41,324 bases of DNA. Origin: Hyphomicrobiales bacterium. Its GTDB lineage: Bacteria; Pseudomonadota; Alphaproteobacteria; Rhizobiales; Rhizobiaceae. Location: assembly GCA_900469475.1 (NCBI GenBank), contig UBXG01000021.1, positions 1 to 41,324 on the forward strand, written 5' to 3'. The notes beneath the pieces were generated by a model, which saw only the letters and a program-made list of their open reading frames with translations, was not told where the DNA came from and ran no database searches. Both the position numbers and the translations under genes were made by a program. Numbering within the stretch: position 1 is the first letter of the stretch; every line of letters begins with the position of its first letter. Shown here piece by piece: positions 8,444 through 15,953 of this stretch.

Positions 8444-8996
8444 TGGTCTCACTCCGATACAAAGCCGCAAGCGCCTTCAACGCGCGGTGCAGCGCCACGC
8501 GCACCGCCCCTTCCGTCATCTTCAGCCGGCCCGCCGTTTCCCGCACACTGCTTCCCTCGACGGAAATCGAGCGCACGATCGTCTTCTGCGGGTCTTTCAG
8601 CAGTTCCAGCATACGATCGACATCGAACCGGTCCAAGGCGTCGGTGTGCTCTTCCGCCTCCAGGAAATCGATCACATCGTCGATCGGTACGCTCATATGT
8701 CGCCCGCGCCTTCTCAGGCTGTCGATCAGCTTGTTGCGCACGATCGTCGACAGCCAGGGTCCGATCGGGCGGGATGAATCCCATGTGCCGCGCTTCAGAT
8801 GGATGGCCAGCAGCACTTCCTGAACCACATCCTCGGCCTCGCTTACCGGCGCACCCAGTTGGTCGCAGCGCCGGCGCGCCATGGCGCGCAGATGCGGCGT
8901 CACAGCGGTGAGGAAACGGTGATAGGCCTGCGCATCGCCGCTAATGGCGGCGCGCATCCAGACTGCCCATTCCTCTTCGCGCGCCGAATGATTCAT
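8430..8996 (-). CDS. sigF: ECF RNA polymerase sigma factor, SigF (ECF16-like) type
   Basis: This 188-residue ECF sigma factor has region 2 at about residues 25-97 (EDVVQEVLLAIHLKRGTWD, then WLSTIVRNKLIDSLRRR) and region 4 at about 127-180 (SVRETAGRLKMTEGAVRVAL). It carries no extra domains. It is followed with overlap by its NrsF-type anti-sigma factor and diverges from the bufferin operon. Family knowledge from Caulobacter and Bradyrhizobium ties SigF/EcfF-NrsF pairs to bufferin-type operons and to metal or oxidative stress. An upstream GTAACG/CGTAGA promoter matches that of the operon, consistent with autoregulation. That promoter is so close to the ATG that the predicted mRNA is nearly leaderless. 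Confidence 0.92.
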   Translation of the reverse strand: MNHSAREEEWAVWMRAAISGDAQAYHRFLTAVTPHLRAMARRRCDQLGAPVSEAEDVVQEVLLAIHLKRGTWDSSRPIGPWLSTIVRNKLIDSLRRRGRHMSVPIDDVIDFLEAEEHTDALDRFDVDRMLELLKDPQKTIVRSISVEGSSVRETAGRLKMTEGAVRVALHRALKALAALYRSETSENR

Positions 8997-9007
8997 CCGA
9001 CATCTCC

Positions 9008-9035
9008 TCTACGCGGGACCGCAAGCTTTCGTTAC
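9008..9035 (-). promoter_or_regulatory. Predicted SigF-type promoter of the sigma/anti-sigma operon
   Basis: On the minus strand the -35 element GTAACG (9030-9035) and -10 element CGTAGA (9008-9013) are separated by exactly 16 bases. The same -10 sequence, -35 core and spacing occur before the divergent bufferin operon. The expected transcription start, near 9001, lies only about 5 bases before the ATG at 8996. Confidence 0.7.
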
Positions 9036-9212
9036 CGGTAACGGCAACTATTTTTCAAGCCCTTTCGTCTCCGCGACAGATTCTCCGCCGGATGCGTCCG
9101 CTACCCATGCACATGCCAGCCTCACCGCCACACCTGCTCGACTACTGCCCGCCGCAGCAGATAGCCGGCACAATATGAATGACGCCATCTCGAAAAAAAT
9201 TCCGATGCGGCT

Positions 9213-9240
9213 GTAACATCCGCTCCAGACGCTCCGTAGA
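9213..9240 (+). promoter_or_regulatory. Predicted SigF-type promoter of the bufferin operon
   Basis: The -35 element GTAACA (9213-9218) and -10 element CGTAGA (9235-9240) are 16 bases apart, the same arrangement as upstream of the sigma factor gene. Transcription should start near 9247, leaving a leader of about 40 bases before the first bufferin ATG at 9289. Confidence 0.72.
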
Positions 9241-9288
9241 CCTCAATGCAAGCCAATGACGGCTCGCATCCATCTAGGAGACAGATCC

Positions 9289-9555
9289 ATGAAGAACAGC
9301 ATCCTCACCCTGGCCATTGCTGGCTCGATCGCCTCGGCACTTGCATCCGTCGCCGCCCCGGCTTCGGCCGCCGATACCAAGGAAAAATGCTATGGCGTCG
9401 CCCTCAAGGGCCAGAACGATTGTGCCGCCGGTAAGCATGATTGCGCCGGCAAGTCGACCATGAGCTACGACAAGATGTCCTTCAAGCTCGTTCCCACAGG
9501 CACCTGCACCTCGATGAAGACCCCGAAGGGCCACGGCTCGCTGACCCCGGCCTGA
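9289..9555 (+). CDS. bufA1: Bufferin-type precursor peptide, first copy (DUF2282, BufA1-like)
   Basis: This 88-residue precursor has a Sec signal peptide (hydrophobic core at residues 5-24, ASA cleavage near 27) and a small mature domain with four cysteines (34, 45, 52, 73) in the family pattern EKCYGVALKGQNDC, then GTC. Bufferins are long peptides whose cysteines are modified by an MNIO enzyme (BufB-BufC) to thiooxazoles; they are exported to the periplasm and described as buffering copper or other metals. The ATG at 9289 is chosen because AGGAG (9277-9281) precedes it and it gives a clean signal peptide; an upstream in-frame ATG at 9256 would add charged residues. It is the first gene of a five-gene operon under the predicted SigF promoter. 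Confidence 0.88.
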   Translation: MKNSILTLAIAGSIASALASVAAPASAADTKEKCYGVALKGQNDCAAGKHDCAGKSTMSYDKMSFKLVPTGTCTSMKTPKGHGSLTPA

Positions 9556-9601
9556 TCCGAAACCGGATTGATCGTCAATCATCCCTCGTAAGGAGTTTGT
9601 C

Positions 9602-9886
9602 ATGAGCAAGATGTCCGCACTCGCCCTGGCCGCATCGGTCGCAGCAGCGGTGACGCTGGTTGCCGGCGCAACGACAGCATCTGCCGCCGATGCCAAGGAA
9701 AAATGCTACGGCGTCGCCCTCAAGGGCCAGAACGATTGCGCCGCCGGCGCCGGCACGACCTGCGCCGGCACGTCGAAGGTCGACTATCAGCGCAACTCGT
9801 GGAAGCTGGTTCCCGCCGGAACCTGCGAGACGATCAAGACGCCGAACGGCCACGGCACTCTGGCGCAGGGTCCGGCGCCGGTCTGA
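9602..9886 (+). CDS. bufA1: Bufferin-type precursor peptide, second copy (DUF2282, BufA1-like)
   Basis: This 94-residue paralogue lies 46 bases after the first copy. It has its own signal peptide (hydrophobic residues 5-27, ASA near 28) and four cysteines (35, 46, 54, 75). Its EKCYGVALKGQNDCAAG segment is identical to that of the first copy, and the DNA there is almost identical too (9379-9430 versus 9697-9748). Signal peptides and C-termini have diverged. A Shine-Dalgarno AAGGAG (9590-9595) precedes the ATG. Two substrates for a single BufB imply either dosage or two metal specificities. A strong hairpin follows at 9906-9935. Confidence 0.88.
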   Translation: MSKMSALALAASVAAAVTLVAGATTASAADAKEKCYGVALKGQNDCAAGAGTTCAGTSKVDYQRNSWKLVPAGTCETIKTPNGHGTLAQGPAPV

Positions 9887-9905
9887 CAAGACGCCGTAAA
9901 CACGT

Positions 9906-9935
9906 GGGCGGCGCAGCCTTTCACAAGCGCCGCCC
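9906..9935 (+). promoter_or_regulatory. Hairpin between bufferin genes and bufB (attenuator or 3'-end stabiliser)
   Basis: GGGCGGCGC (9906-9914) and GCGCCGCCC (9927-9935) form a perfect 9-bp GC-only stem with a 12-base loop. It lies 20 bases after the second bufferin stop and 61 bases before bufB. There is no T-run. It could partly terminate transcription or protect the upstream mRNA, raising bufferin output over enzyme output. Confidence 0.6.
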
Positions 9936-9995
9936 CCTTCCGAACGCAAACCGCTTCGTAACTTTGCTGGAAATACTCTCACCCGGAGGCCTGCA

Positions 9996-10850
9996 ATGAA
10001 ACCGTCAGAACTTCCCCCCCACGCCGGCGTCGGCTTCAAGCCGGAGCATTTTTCCGCGATCAATGCAGCCGCGCAGCCGATTGGCTTCTTCGAAGTCCAT
10101 GCCGAAAACTATATGGGCGATGGCGGTCCACCGCATGCGCAGCTCAGCAGGCTGCGCCAGGATTATGCCGTGTCCATCCACGGCGTCGGCCTTTCAATCG
10201 GCTCAATGCAGCCGCTGGACCAGGATCATCTTGCTCGCCTGAAGATCGTCTGCGATCGCTACGAGCCAGAGAGCTTTTCGGAGCACCTTGCCTGGTCGAC
10301 ACACGATACGACCTTTCTCAACGATCTTCTGCCCCTGCCCTATACCGAAGCGACGCTCGCGCAGGTCTGCGCCCATATCGATCAGGTGCAGACAATCCTC
10401 GGTCGCCAGATGCTGCTCGAGAATCCGGCTACCTATCTGCTCTTCGAAGAAAGCACGATCGAGGAAACGGAATTTCTGGCTGAAGTCGCCAGACGTACCG
10501 GCTGCGGCCTGCTGCTCGACGTCAACAATGTCTTCGTTGCCGCCACCAATCATCACATGGATGCACGGGCCTATCTCAAGCGCTTCCCGGTGCAGCGGGT
10601 GCGCGAGATCCATCTGAGCGGTCACTCGGAAACGATCGACGATGCTGGGGCGCCGCTTCTGATCGACAGCCACGATACGCCGGTGAAAGATCCCGTCTGG
10701 GCGCTTTACGCGGAACTGATCGGCCGGATCGGACCGGTGGCCAGTTTGGTCGAGTGGGATAACGACGTGCCGGAATGGCCGGCTTTGAGGGCCGAGGCCG
10801 AAGCCGCCGAAGCCATCCTGAAGCGCGCCGCCGCACGTCGGGCAGCCTGA
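9996..10850 (+). CDS. bufB: MNIO-family peptide-modifying enzyme BufB (DUF692)
   Basis: This 284-residue TIM-barrel protein belongs to the DUF692/UPF0276 family, now known as multinuclear non-heme iron-dependent oxidases. Candidate iron ligands appear in the family order: EVHAENY (33-39), IHGVGLSIG (61-69), SEHLAWS (95-101), ENP (142-144), DVNN (175-178), EIHLSGH (204-210), DSHD (224-227) and EWD (253-255). Known members work with a BufC/DUF2063 partner to oxidise cysteines of a precursor peptide to thiooxazoles or related groups. The two bufferin precursors upstream are the likely substrates and the next gene encodes the partner. It acts in the cytoplasm before export. The start has a GGAGG sequence about 7 bases upstream. 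Confidence 0.92.
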   Translation: MKPSELPPHAGVGFKPEHFSAINAAAQPIGFFEVHAENYMGDGGPPHAQLSRLRQDYAVSIHGVGLSIGSMQPLDQDHLARLKIVCDRYEPESFSEHLAWSTHDTTFLNDLLPLPYTEATLAQVCAHIDQVQTILGRQMLLENPATYLLFEESTIEETEFLAEVARRTGCGLLLDVNNVFVAATNHHMDARAYLKRFPVQRVREIHLSGHSETIDDAGAPLLIDSHDTPVKDPVWALYAELIGRIGPVASLVEWDNDVPEWPALRAEAEAAEAILKRAAARRAA

Positions 10851-10860
10851 GGAGGGATCG

Positions 10861-11616
10861 ATGTCTCTCGCCACGCAAAGCCAATTCGCCGCAGCGCTTA
10901 TCGATCCCGATCTCGCGGTGCCTGATGGATTGACGGCCTGGAATGGCCCACAGCCGAGACGGCGTTTCAGCGTCTATCGCAACAATGTCACCATTGGCCT
11001 GATAAGCGCACTCGCCTCCCGATTCCCCGCCGCGGAAAGGATCGTCGGTGAGGAATTCTTCGCCGCCATGGCGCGTGAGTTCATCCGCCTGCATCCGCCG
11101 CGCTCGCCGCTGCTGCTTGCTTATGGCGATGATTTCCCCGATTTCGTCGAGAGTTTCGAACCGACACAGGAAATCCCCTACCTGCCCGATGTCATGCGAT
11201 TGGAGGCGCTGCGGGGGCGGGCTTATCACGCGGCCGACGCCGTGCCACTCGATGCCGCGCTCGTGGCGACCGTCGAGCCGGCCGGCATGGCGGAGCTGAC
11301 TTTCGTGCCGCATCCTTCCGCCTCGGTCGCACGTTCCACCTATCCGGCCGTCACCATATGGGCGATGAACACCGGCGAAATCGAGCTTGCAGATATCAGC
11401 GATTGGGCAGGCGAGGATGCTCTCGTCATCCGCCCGCAGATGATCGTCGAGGTGCATCGCATGCCGCCGGGTGGCGCAACCTTTCTGGAAGAGCTGTTTT
11501 CGGGCGCCGCCCTTGGCGAGGCCTATGAGACGGCTCTCGCCGAAGCCGCCAATTTCGATCTTTCCGCCAATCTTGCCGGTGCGTTCACGGCAGGCGCTTT
11601 CATGGCCATTCGCTGA
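10861..11616 (+). CDS. bufC: BufB partner protein BufC (DUF2063)
   Basis: This 251-residue protein starts 10 bases after bufB, preceded by GGAGGG. Its N-terminal part (about residues 6-100) has the DUF2063 pattern: FAAALIDPD, then RRRFSVYRNNVTIGLISAL and FPAAERIVGEEFFAAMAREF. DUF2063 was once labelled a putative DNA-binding domain, but in MNIO operons it is the substrate-recruiting partner of the DUF692 enzyme. The C-terminal half is less conserved; it includes PYLPDVMRLE, typical of the family. It is probably cytoplasmic and forms a complex with BufB to present the bufferin leader. Confidence 0.9.
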   Translation: MSLATQSQFAAALIDPDLAVPDGLTAWNGPQPRRRFSVYRNNVTIGLISALASRFPAAERIVGEEFFAAMAREFIRLHPPRSPLLLAYGDDFPDFVESFEPTQEIPYLPDVMRLEALRGRAYHAADAVPLDAALVATVEPAGMAELTFVPHPSASVARSTYPAVTIWAMNTGEIELADISDWAGEDALVIRPQMIVEVHRMPPGGATFLEELFSGAALGEAYETALAEAANFDLSANLAGAFTAGAFMAIR

Positions 11617-11634
11617 ACGCAAGGGAGAACCGAC

Positions 11635-12120
11635 ATGCAGAACCGGATGATGACGGCCGCTCCGGCCGAACGCGAAACCGTGCCCCAAAGACTTTATAGT
11701 GGCCTAAAGCTTCTCGACCGTATCCCGCATGACCTGATCGCACTCATTGCGCGGCTGTCGATCGCCGCCGTCTTCTGGCAATCCGGCCAGACCAAGGTGG
11801 ATGGCTGGCATGTGACCGACAATGCCGTCTATCTCTTTCAGACGGAATACAAGCTGCCGCTGGTCGATCCCTGGATCGCCGCGCATATTGCCGCCTTCAG
11901 CGAGCATTTCTTCCCGTTCCTGCTCGTCATCGGTTTCGCAAGCCGGCTGTCGGCACTGGCGCTGCTCGGCATGACCCTGGTCATCGAGATTTTCGTCTAT
12001 CCCGATGCCTGGCCAACGCATGGCACATGGGCAACCTGCTTTCTGGTAATCATCGCAGGCGGGCCGGGGCGCATCGCGCTTGACCACCTGATCGCCAGAC
12101 GGTTCAGCCGCTCGGCCTGA
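11635..12120 (+). CDS. DoxX-family membrane protein
   Basis: This 161-residue integral membrane protein has about four hydrophobic segments (around residues 34-50, 78-100, 104-121 and 130-150), including the DoxX-typical RLSIAAVFWQSGQTKV start and a FPFLLVIGFASRLSALALLG segment. DoxX-like genes often end bufferin operons. The role is unknown but may involve redox or membrane adaptation. It starts 18 bases after bufC and is followed within 20 bases by a perfect hairpin (12134-12159), so it is the last gene of the unit. Confidence 0.85.
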   Translation: MQNRMMTAAPAERETVPQRLYSGLKLLDRIPHDLIALIARLSIAAVFWQSGQTKVDGWHVTDNAVYLFQTEYKLPLVDPWIAAHIAAFSEHFFPFLLVIGFASRLSALALLGMTLVIEIFVYPDAWPTHGTWATCFLVIIAGGPGRIALDHLIARRFSRSA

Positions 12121-12133
12121 GATCGGTCAGACG

Positions 12134-12159
12134 GGAGCGCCAATTATAAATGGCGCTCC
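12134..12159 (+). terminator. Hairpin at the end of the bufferin operon
   Basis: GGAGCGCCA (12134-12142) and TGGCGCTCC (12151-12159) form a perfect 9-bp stem with an 8-base AT-rich loop. It follows the DoxX-like stop by 13 bases and also lies downstream of the convergent dioxygenase gene, so it may serve both strands. There is no clear T-run on either side. Confidence 0.6.
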
Positions 12160-12237
12160 ATGATGCCAGCTAAATGTGCATTTTGATTTCGCGCCTGTCA
12201 TTGTTGCGAAACTGCAGTGGACTTCGCGCGGCTTGCG

Positions 12238-13194
12238 CTAGCGCAGGACGGGTTCGCCGTGGAAACGGCGGCGCGACGGCTTCGAGACCCCGAAACCGAC
12301 CTCCATCATCAGCCGCGGCTTCTGCGTCGGCACCGTGCCCATATGGAAACCGAAGGGATCTTCAACGAAGCCGGAGCCGGCCTTGCCTGTCAGCGTCAGC
12401 GCGTTCGCCCGCCCATAATAATCGAGCACCTCGTTCGCCGGATGCCCCACAAGCAATGTCAGCTGATGCCGGACGCGCCGGCGCTTGTGGCTTCCCTTGA
12501 CGAAGACATGCGGGCCGGTGCCCTCATCAACATCGACGAGATTGAAGAAGAACTTCAGCATCCGCCAATCATCGAGATCGAAGTGGTATTTGTCGAGCGA
12601 GGCGAGGCTTCTGTCGGCCTCGGAAGCCTGCGTCGGGAAGCTCCACCAGATGCGGGTGGTGATTACCTTGGCCTGCCCGCCGAGATATTGGCGGGCGACA
12701 TCGATCAGCAGCGGATCGCGCTGGACCGCCATGACAGCCTCGCAATCGAGCGAGCGCTCGAAGAAGTGTCCGCTCAAAAGCGGACGTCCGAATCGACCCT
12801 CCGCTTGCCTATGTTCGCTTGCGACAAATTCGAGCTTCCTGTTGAAATTGCCGAAGCAGGCGGTATGGGCGGCGAATTCGGCGATTTCCCGATGAATATG
12901 GTCCGGCAGCATCAGGCTCGGATAGATGCCATCATTCCGCAGGGCGTTGACGATGGCGCTGCGATCGGCGCCAGCAAACATCGAGGTTCCGGAAACCGGG
13001 AGTCTGACGGGCTGCCTGGTGGCCAGCCAATGGATGCGCCGAAACGGCAGGGTTCTCGCTAACAGGAACATGGGCAGCCAGGCTGGATTCTCTTTGAGAT
13101 CGGTCAGGTAAGTCGGTATCCTGACAGCCATACGCTTGAAGCGGCCGCCCTGTCGGGCGATGGACTCCAGGTCCTCTGCCGGGGAATTGTGCAT
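12238..13194 (-). CDS. Phytanoyl-CoA dioxygenase (PhyH)-like Fe(II)/2-oxoglutarate oxygenase
   Basis: This 318-residue protein (start ATG 13194, preceded by GGAAAGGA) has the PhyH-type metal site. The H-x-D motif is YHFDLDD (His204, Asp206), followed by a typical beta-strand region FFFNLVDVDEGTGPHVFVKG. A distal histidine lies in EDPFGFHMG (His284), with a possible 2-oxoglutarate-binding arginine 10 residues later. Such enzymes hydroxylate lipids, amino acids or other small molecules; the substrate cannot be read from the sequence. It converges on the bufferin operon, and no partner gene is adjacent. A longer frame from 13242 is possible, but its extra N-terminus looks non-native. Confidence 0.8.
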   Translation of the reverse strand: MHNSPAEDLESIARQGGRFKRMAVRIPTYLTDLKENPAWLPMFLLARTLPFRRIHWLATRQPVRLPVSGTSMFAGADRSAIVNALRNDGIYPSLMLPDHIHREIAEFAAHTACFGNFNRKLEFVASEHRQAEGRFGRPLLSGHFFERSLDCEAVMAVQRDPLLIDVARQYLGGQAKVITTRIWWSFPTQASEADRSLASLDKYHFDLDDWRMLKFFFNLVDVDEGTGPHVFVKGSHKRRRVRHQLTLLVGHPANEVLDYYGRANALTLTGKAGSGFVEDPFGFHMGTVPTQKPRLMMEVGFGVSKPSRRRFHGEPVLR

Positions 13195-13655
13195 CGCGAT
13201 CCTTTCCACTCGTTTAAAAGATCCGCGACAACAGGCCCCCAACCCGCTGCCGATAATTCATTGAAACCTTAACATTTATTCGCTCTCACGAATGTCTGTT
13301 GCACTGCGGCAAATAGAAGTCCGCCGGCCCCGGTCAAGGGGTGAAAAATCAAAACCTGTAGAAATTCCTGCAGAAACACGTAACGCTTTTGAAAACCTTT
13401 AAGAAATCGCGCGGAACGGTTGTTTTTAGAGGTTCCGGCAAAATTCGGCGCAACGGATCGCGAGGACGGCGCACGGTGTTTGCCGTTGCTTAGGATAATG
13501 GCGCTATAATTTTGCTAGGAGCAAATGGACGAGTAAAGTTGCAGATGGGAGATAGCGGCCTGTATCAGTCGCAATATCTCCTGTCTTCTAACAGTCATAT
13601 TCCTGTTCGCATTATTGGCTAAATGAGCGAGAAAACGTCAAAGAAGGCCCCTTAG
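13195..13655. promoter_or_regulatory. Divergent intergenic region with a candidate sigma-70-type promoter
   Basis: This region separates the dioxygenase and the DUF1003 gene. A perfect TATAAT lies at 13505-13510, with TTGCCG 19 bases upstream (13480-13485), a possible but over-spaced promoter for the plus-strand gene. A near-perfect direct repeat CCTG[T/C]AGAAA occurs at 13355-13364 and 13367-13376, 12 bases apart. No gene is seen. Confidence 0.4.
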
Positions 13656-14573
13656 ATGACAGAAACGAAGACCTTTGAGCCGGCGGAAGGTATCGTCGAT
13701 TTCGACGCAGGCGAGGGCGAAAGCCCGACCGTTGTGGAGATGGACGATTATACCAAAAGTCTCGCGCAGGCGAAGGCCAAGTCCGTCAAGCTGATCGACG
13801 CCATCACCGGTCAGGTGCTCAAGAAAAAAGATGCCGTCCATGTCGATGACCTCCGCCCCTCGCTGGCGGATTTCATGCGGCTGAAGCACCCGGAGCTTCG
13901 CGCCGACGACTATATCAGCCGCAAGGTCATGGACGACTATCGCGCCCAATATATCGCCGAGTTGCTGACGGTCGAGCGTGGCGAGCTTTCCACCCTCGAG
14001 GACGAGGTCGTGGAAAGCCTGAAGACGCATGATACGCTGGCCGAAAACATCGAAGAGGATTACGAAGACCACCGCTCGATCGGCGACCGTATGGCGGATG
14101 GCGTCGCGTCCTTCGGCGGCAGCTGGACCTTCATCATTTCCTTCTGTCTGTTTCTCGCCGTCTGGATGATGATCAATCTCATCATGGGCGACAAGCAGGC
14201 CTTTGACGCCTATCCGTTTATCCTGCTGAACCTGGTTCTTTCAACAATTGCGGCGCTCCAGGCGCCGATCATCATGATGAGCCAGCGCCGCCAGGAAGAG
14301 AAGGATCGCCTGCGCGCCCTCAACGACTACAAGGTCAACCTGAAGGCCGAACTCGAAATCCGCCACCTGCATGAAAAGGTAGATCACCTCCTCAATCGCC
14401 AATGGGAGCGCCTGACCGAGATCCAGCAGATCCAGATCGAGATGATGCTGGAACAGGCCAAGGCCGCCACCCGGGCGATCAAGGCCAACAAGGCGGCGAA
14501 GGCGAAAACCAGTGCGCTGAAGAACCTCTTCACCAAAGTCAAGGACCCCGATCCGGACGATTCCGTCAACTGA
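13656..14573 (+). CDS. DUF1003-family membrane protein
   Basis: This 305-residue protein has a soluble N-terminal domain (about 1-150), two adjacent membrane helices (about 157-177 and 187-208) joined by a short loop with DKQAFDAYPF, and a charged coiled-coil C-terminus (about 210-270) ending in an alanine/lysine-rich tail. The segment SRRQEEKDR-like after the second helix (MSQRRQEEKDRLRALNDYK) is the DUF1003 hallmark. The family is widespread and its function unknown; it has been compared loosely with CorA-type magnesium channels by architecture. It is monocistronic here; there is no strong ribosome site before the ATG. Confidence 0.85.
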   Translation: MTETKTFEPAEGIVDFDAGEGESPTVVEMDDYTKSLAQAKAKSVKLIDAITGQVLKKKDAVHVDDLRPSLADFMRLKHPELRADDYISRKVMDDYRAQYIAELLTVERGELSTLEDEVVESLKTHDTLAENIEEDYEDHRSIGDRMADGVASFGGSWTFIISFCLFLAVWMMINLIMGDKQAFDAYPFILLNLVLSTIAALQAPIIMMSQRRQEEKDRLRALNDYKVNLKAELEIRHLHEKVDHLLNRQWERLTEIQQIQIEMMLEQAKAATRAIKANKAAKAKTSALKNLFTKVKDPDPDDSVN

Positions 14574-14957
14574 CCAGGCGGCTAGCGCTTACGCGCCGAG
14601 TTAAAAAACCTATATTCACGAATAATGCGGCGCCGGCCGAATGCCAAGAATGTTAATCTGCTCCGCACGCAGCGGTAAAATTTGCCTTGAAAACCTCAAG
14701 ATGCTGCCTTCCAATAGGTATCGGGCTGGTTCAGGCATGCCTCGATGTGTGGGCGTACCGAGCCGCGATCACGATCAATCGCCGCAATAAGCGAACGTGC
14801 ATCGCAATAGTTCGTCGCAACATGCTGCTTGACTTGAGGCCTCCGCTCTCGACATTGGTTCTTGCGCAAGTGAGGAAGGAACGCCACCAGGTTCCCTTAC
14901 TGCGCGCAGCTTGCGCATTGAGAAACATGAAGCTGACATTACGCGAAGGCAACAACG
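14574..14957. other. Intergenic stretch, nothing identified
   Basis: No convincing gene, RNA or strong hairpin is seen. It presumably contains the 3' end of the DUF1003 transcript and the promoter of the small gene that follows. Confidence 0.3.
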
Positions 14958-15164
14958 ATGGAATTAAATTTTGCTCCGGCCCCTCAATTAGAGGACGCTG
15001 ACGATTTAGCCAGAGAATGCCAGCGCCGCTTGCAGCCCATCATCAGCGAAGTCGTTCGAACTGCGGTTGCAACTGGATGGAGCGAAAGCGATGTTCTTCT
15101 GGCAACGGTTGATGTTGCGTGGGCGGTCTATGAAGGATGCCGAAGCGAATCCGGTAGCCATTGA
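14958..15164 (+). CDS. Small hypothetical protein (68 aa)
   Basis: The 68-residue protein starts at an ATG with a weak GAAGG ribosome site about 9 bases upstream. It is predicted to be an alpha-helical soluble protein (DADDLARECQRRLQPIISEV, then WSESDVLLATVDVAWAVYEG). The composition looks like real coding sequence. I do not recognise a family by name; small proteins of this kind are common in rhizobia. It has no close operon partner. Confidence 0.5.
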   Translation: MELNFAPAPQLEDADDLARECQRRLQPIISEVVRTAVATGWSESDVLLATVDVAWAVYEGCRSESGSH

Positions 15165-15953
15165 CAGCGGACGACGATTGCGGATTCCGACGTGAAGCCG
15201 GCCGGCATTCCGATCAAAGACCGGCCGGTTTTCGGCACTGAAGATTACCTCCTGGGTCAGCAACTTTTGGCATCGATACCTCGTGATGAGCGAGGGGATT
15301 TTGATGCCGGCAAAGAGAAGGTTGACCATGAGGCATTTGCGACAAGTGCTGCGGCTTGTGATCAGGCTCGGAACACTGACCCTTTGAAAGTCTCGACAAC
15401 GATTTTGAAATTAATGGCAAAAGCAGGTGGCTTGCGGGGTCATAACCGACGCCGATCGTAACCCGCTAATATTACGGAAAGTCAAATCTATTTCAATAGC
15501 TTAAGCGCTTTCTCGACGGGGTGATTCTTCAATGCTTATGCACAGGCTGCCGTGCATGGGCTGCTGAGAACGCTGGACAGCAGCGCGTTGTGATTATCAA
15601 ATAGACAGCGCCGTAGTCGGCTTCCCCAGAAGAATCTTCACTGGCGCATGATGCTATCGATCCCCATTTTGAGCTACCACGACAGGCAACCGCGCCGTCG
15701 GTCTCGGCCAGTGCGAGTAATCTAGTTACTATAAATATTCTATCGCAATCGAATTGGCCAGTTTCATGCTATTCCTAGAAAACTGCCGAGTTCTCCCTGT
15801 GGGTACCTACGCCGGCATACTTCGCCTATGCGTGATTGGCTTGGCTATTCCGTGCATGCCTTCGTGGCTCTTACATGCCTCGCTTCTCGCTAAGATTGCA
15901 GGCAACAAAAGAACTTTCAGCAACATAGATGTCCGATTTTGGGAGGAAAGCCT
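15165..15953. other. Long intergenic stretch, no supported gene
   Basis: Almost 800 bases without a gene I can support. A GTG-initiated frame (15192-15461) and a short hydrophobic frame (15754-15957) are open, but both lack a ribosome site and family resemblance. The region is AT-richer than its neighbours around 15470-15760, possibly a remnant of deleted genes. Confidence 0.3.

Noticed and set aside
7736..8777. Plus-strand frames across the sigma and anti-sigma genes
   Set aside because: The minus-strand frames encode recognisable NrsF and ECF proteins; the plus-strand products are low-complexity shadows.
9575..11688. Minus-strand frames opposite the bufferin operon
   Set aside because: They overlap fully with recognised plus-strand genes and resemble no family.
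12217..13062. Long plus-strand frame (281 codons) opposite the dioxygenase
   Set aside because: The minus strand has the clear H-x-D dioxygenase motif; the opposite frame is a shadow.
13525..13536. Four-codon mini-ORF (ATG GAC GAG TAA) behind AGGAG, just after a TATAAT box
   Set aside because: It could be a leader peptide, but four codons with no attenuator-like structure give no real support.
15192..15461. GTG-initiated frame of 89 codons
   Set aside because: No ribosome site, unusual composition and no family resemblance; treated as non-coding.
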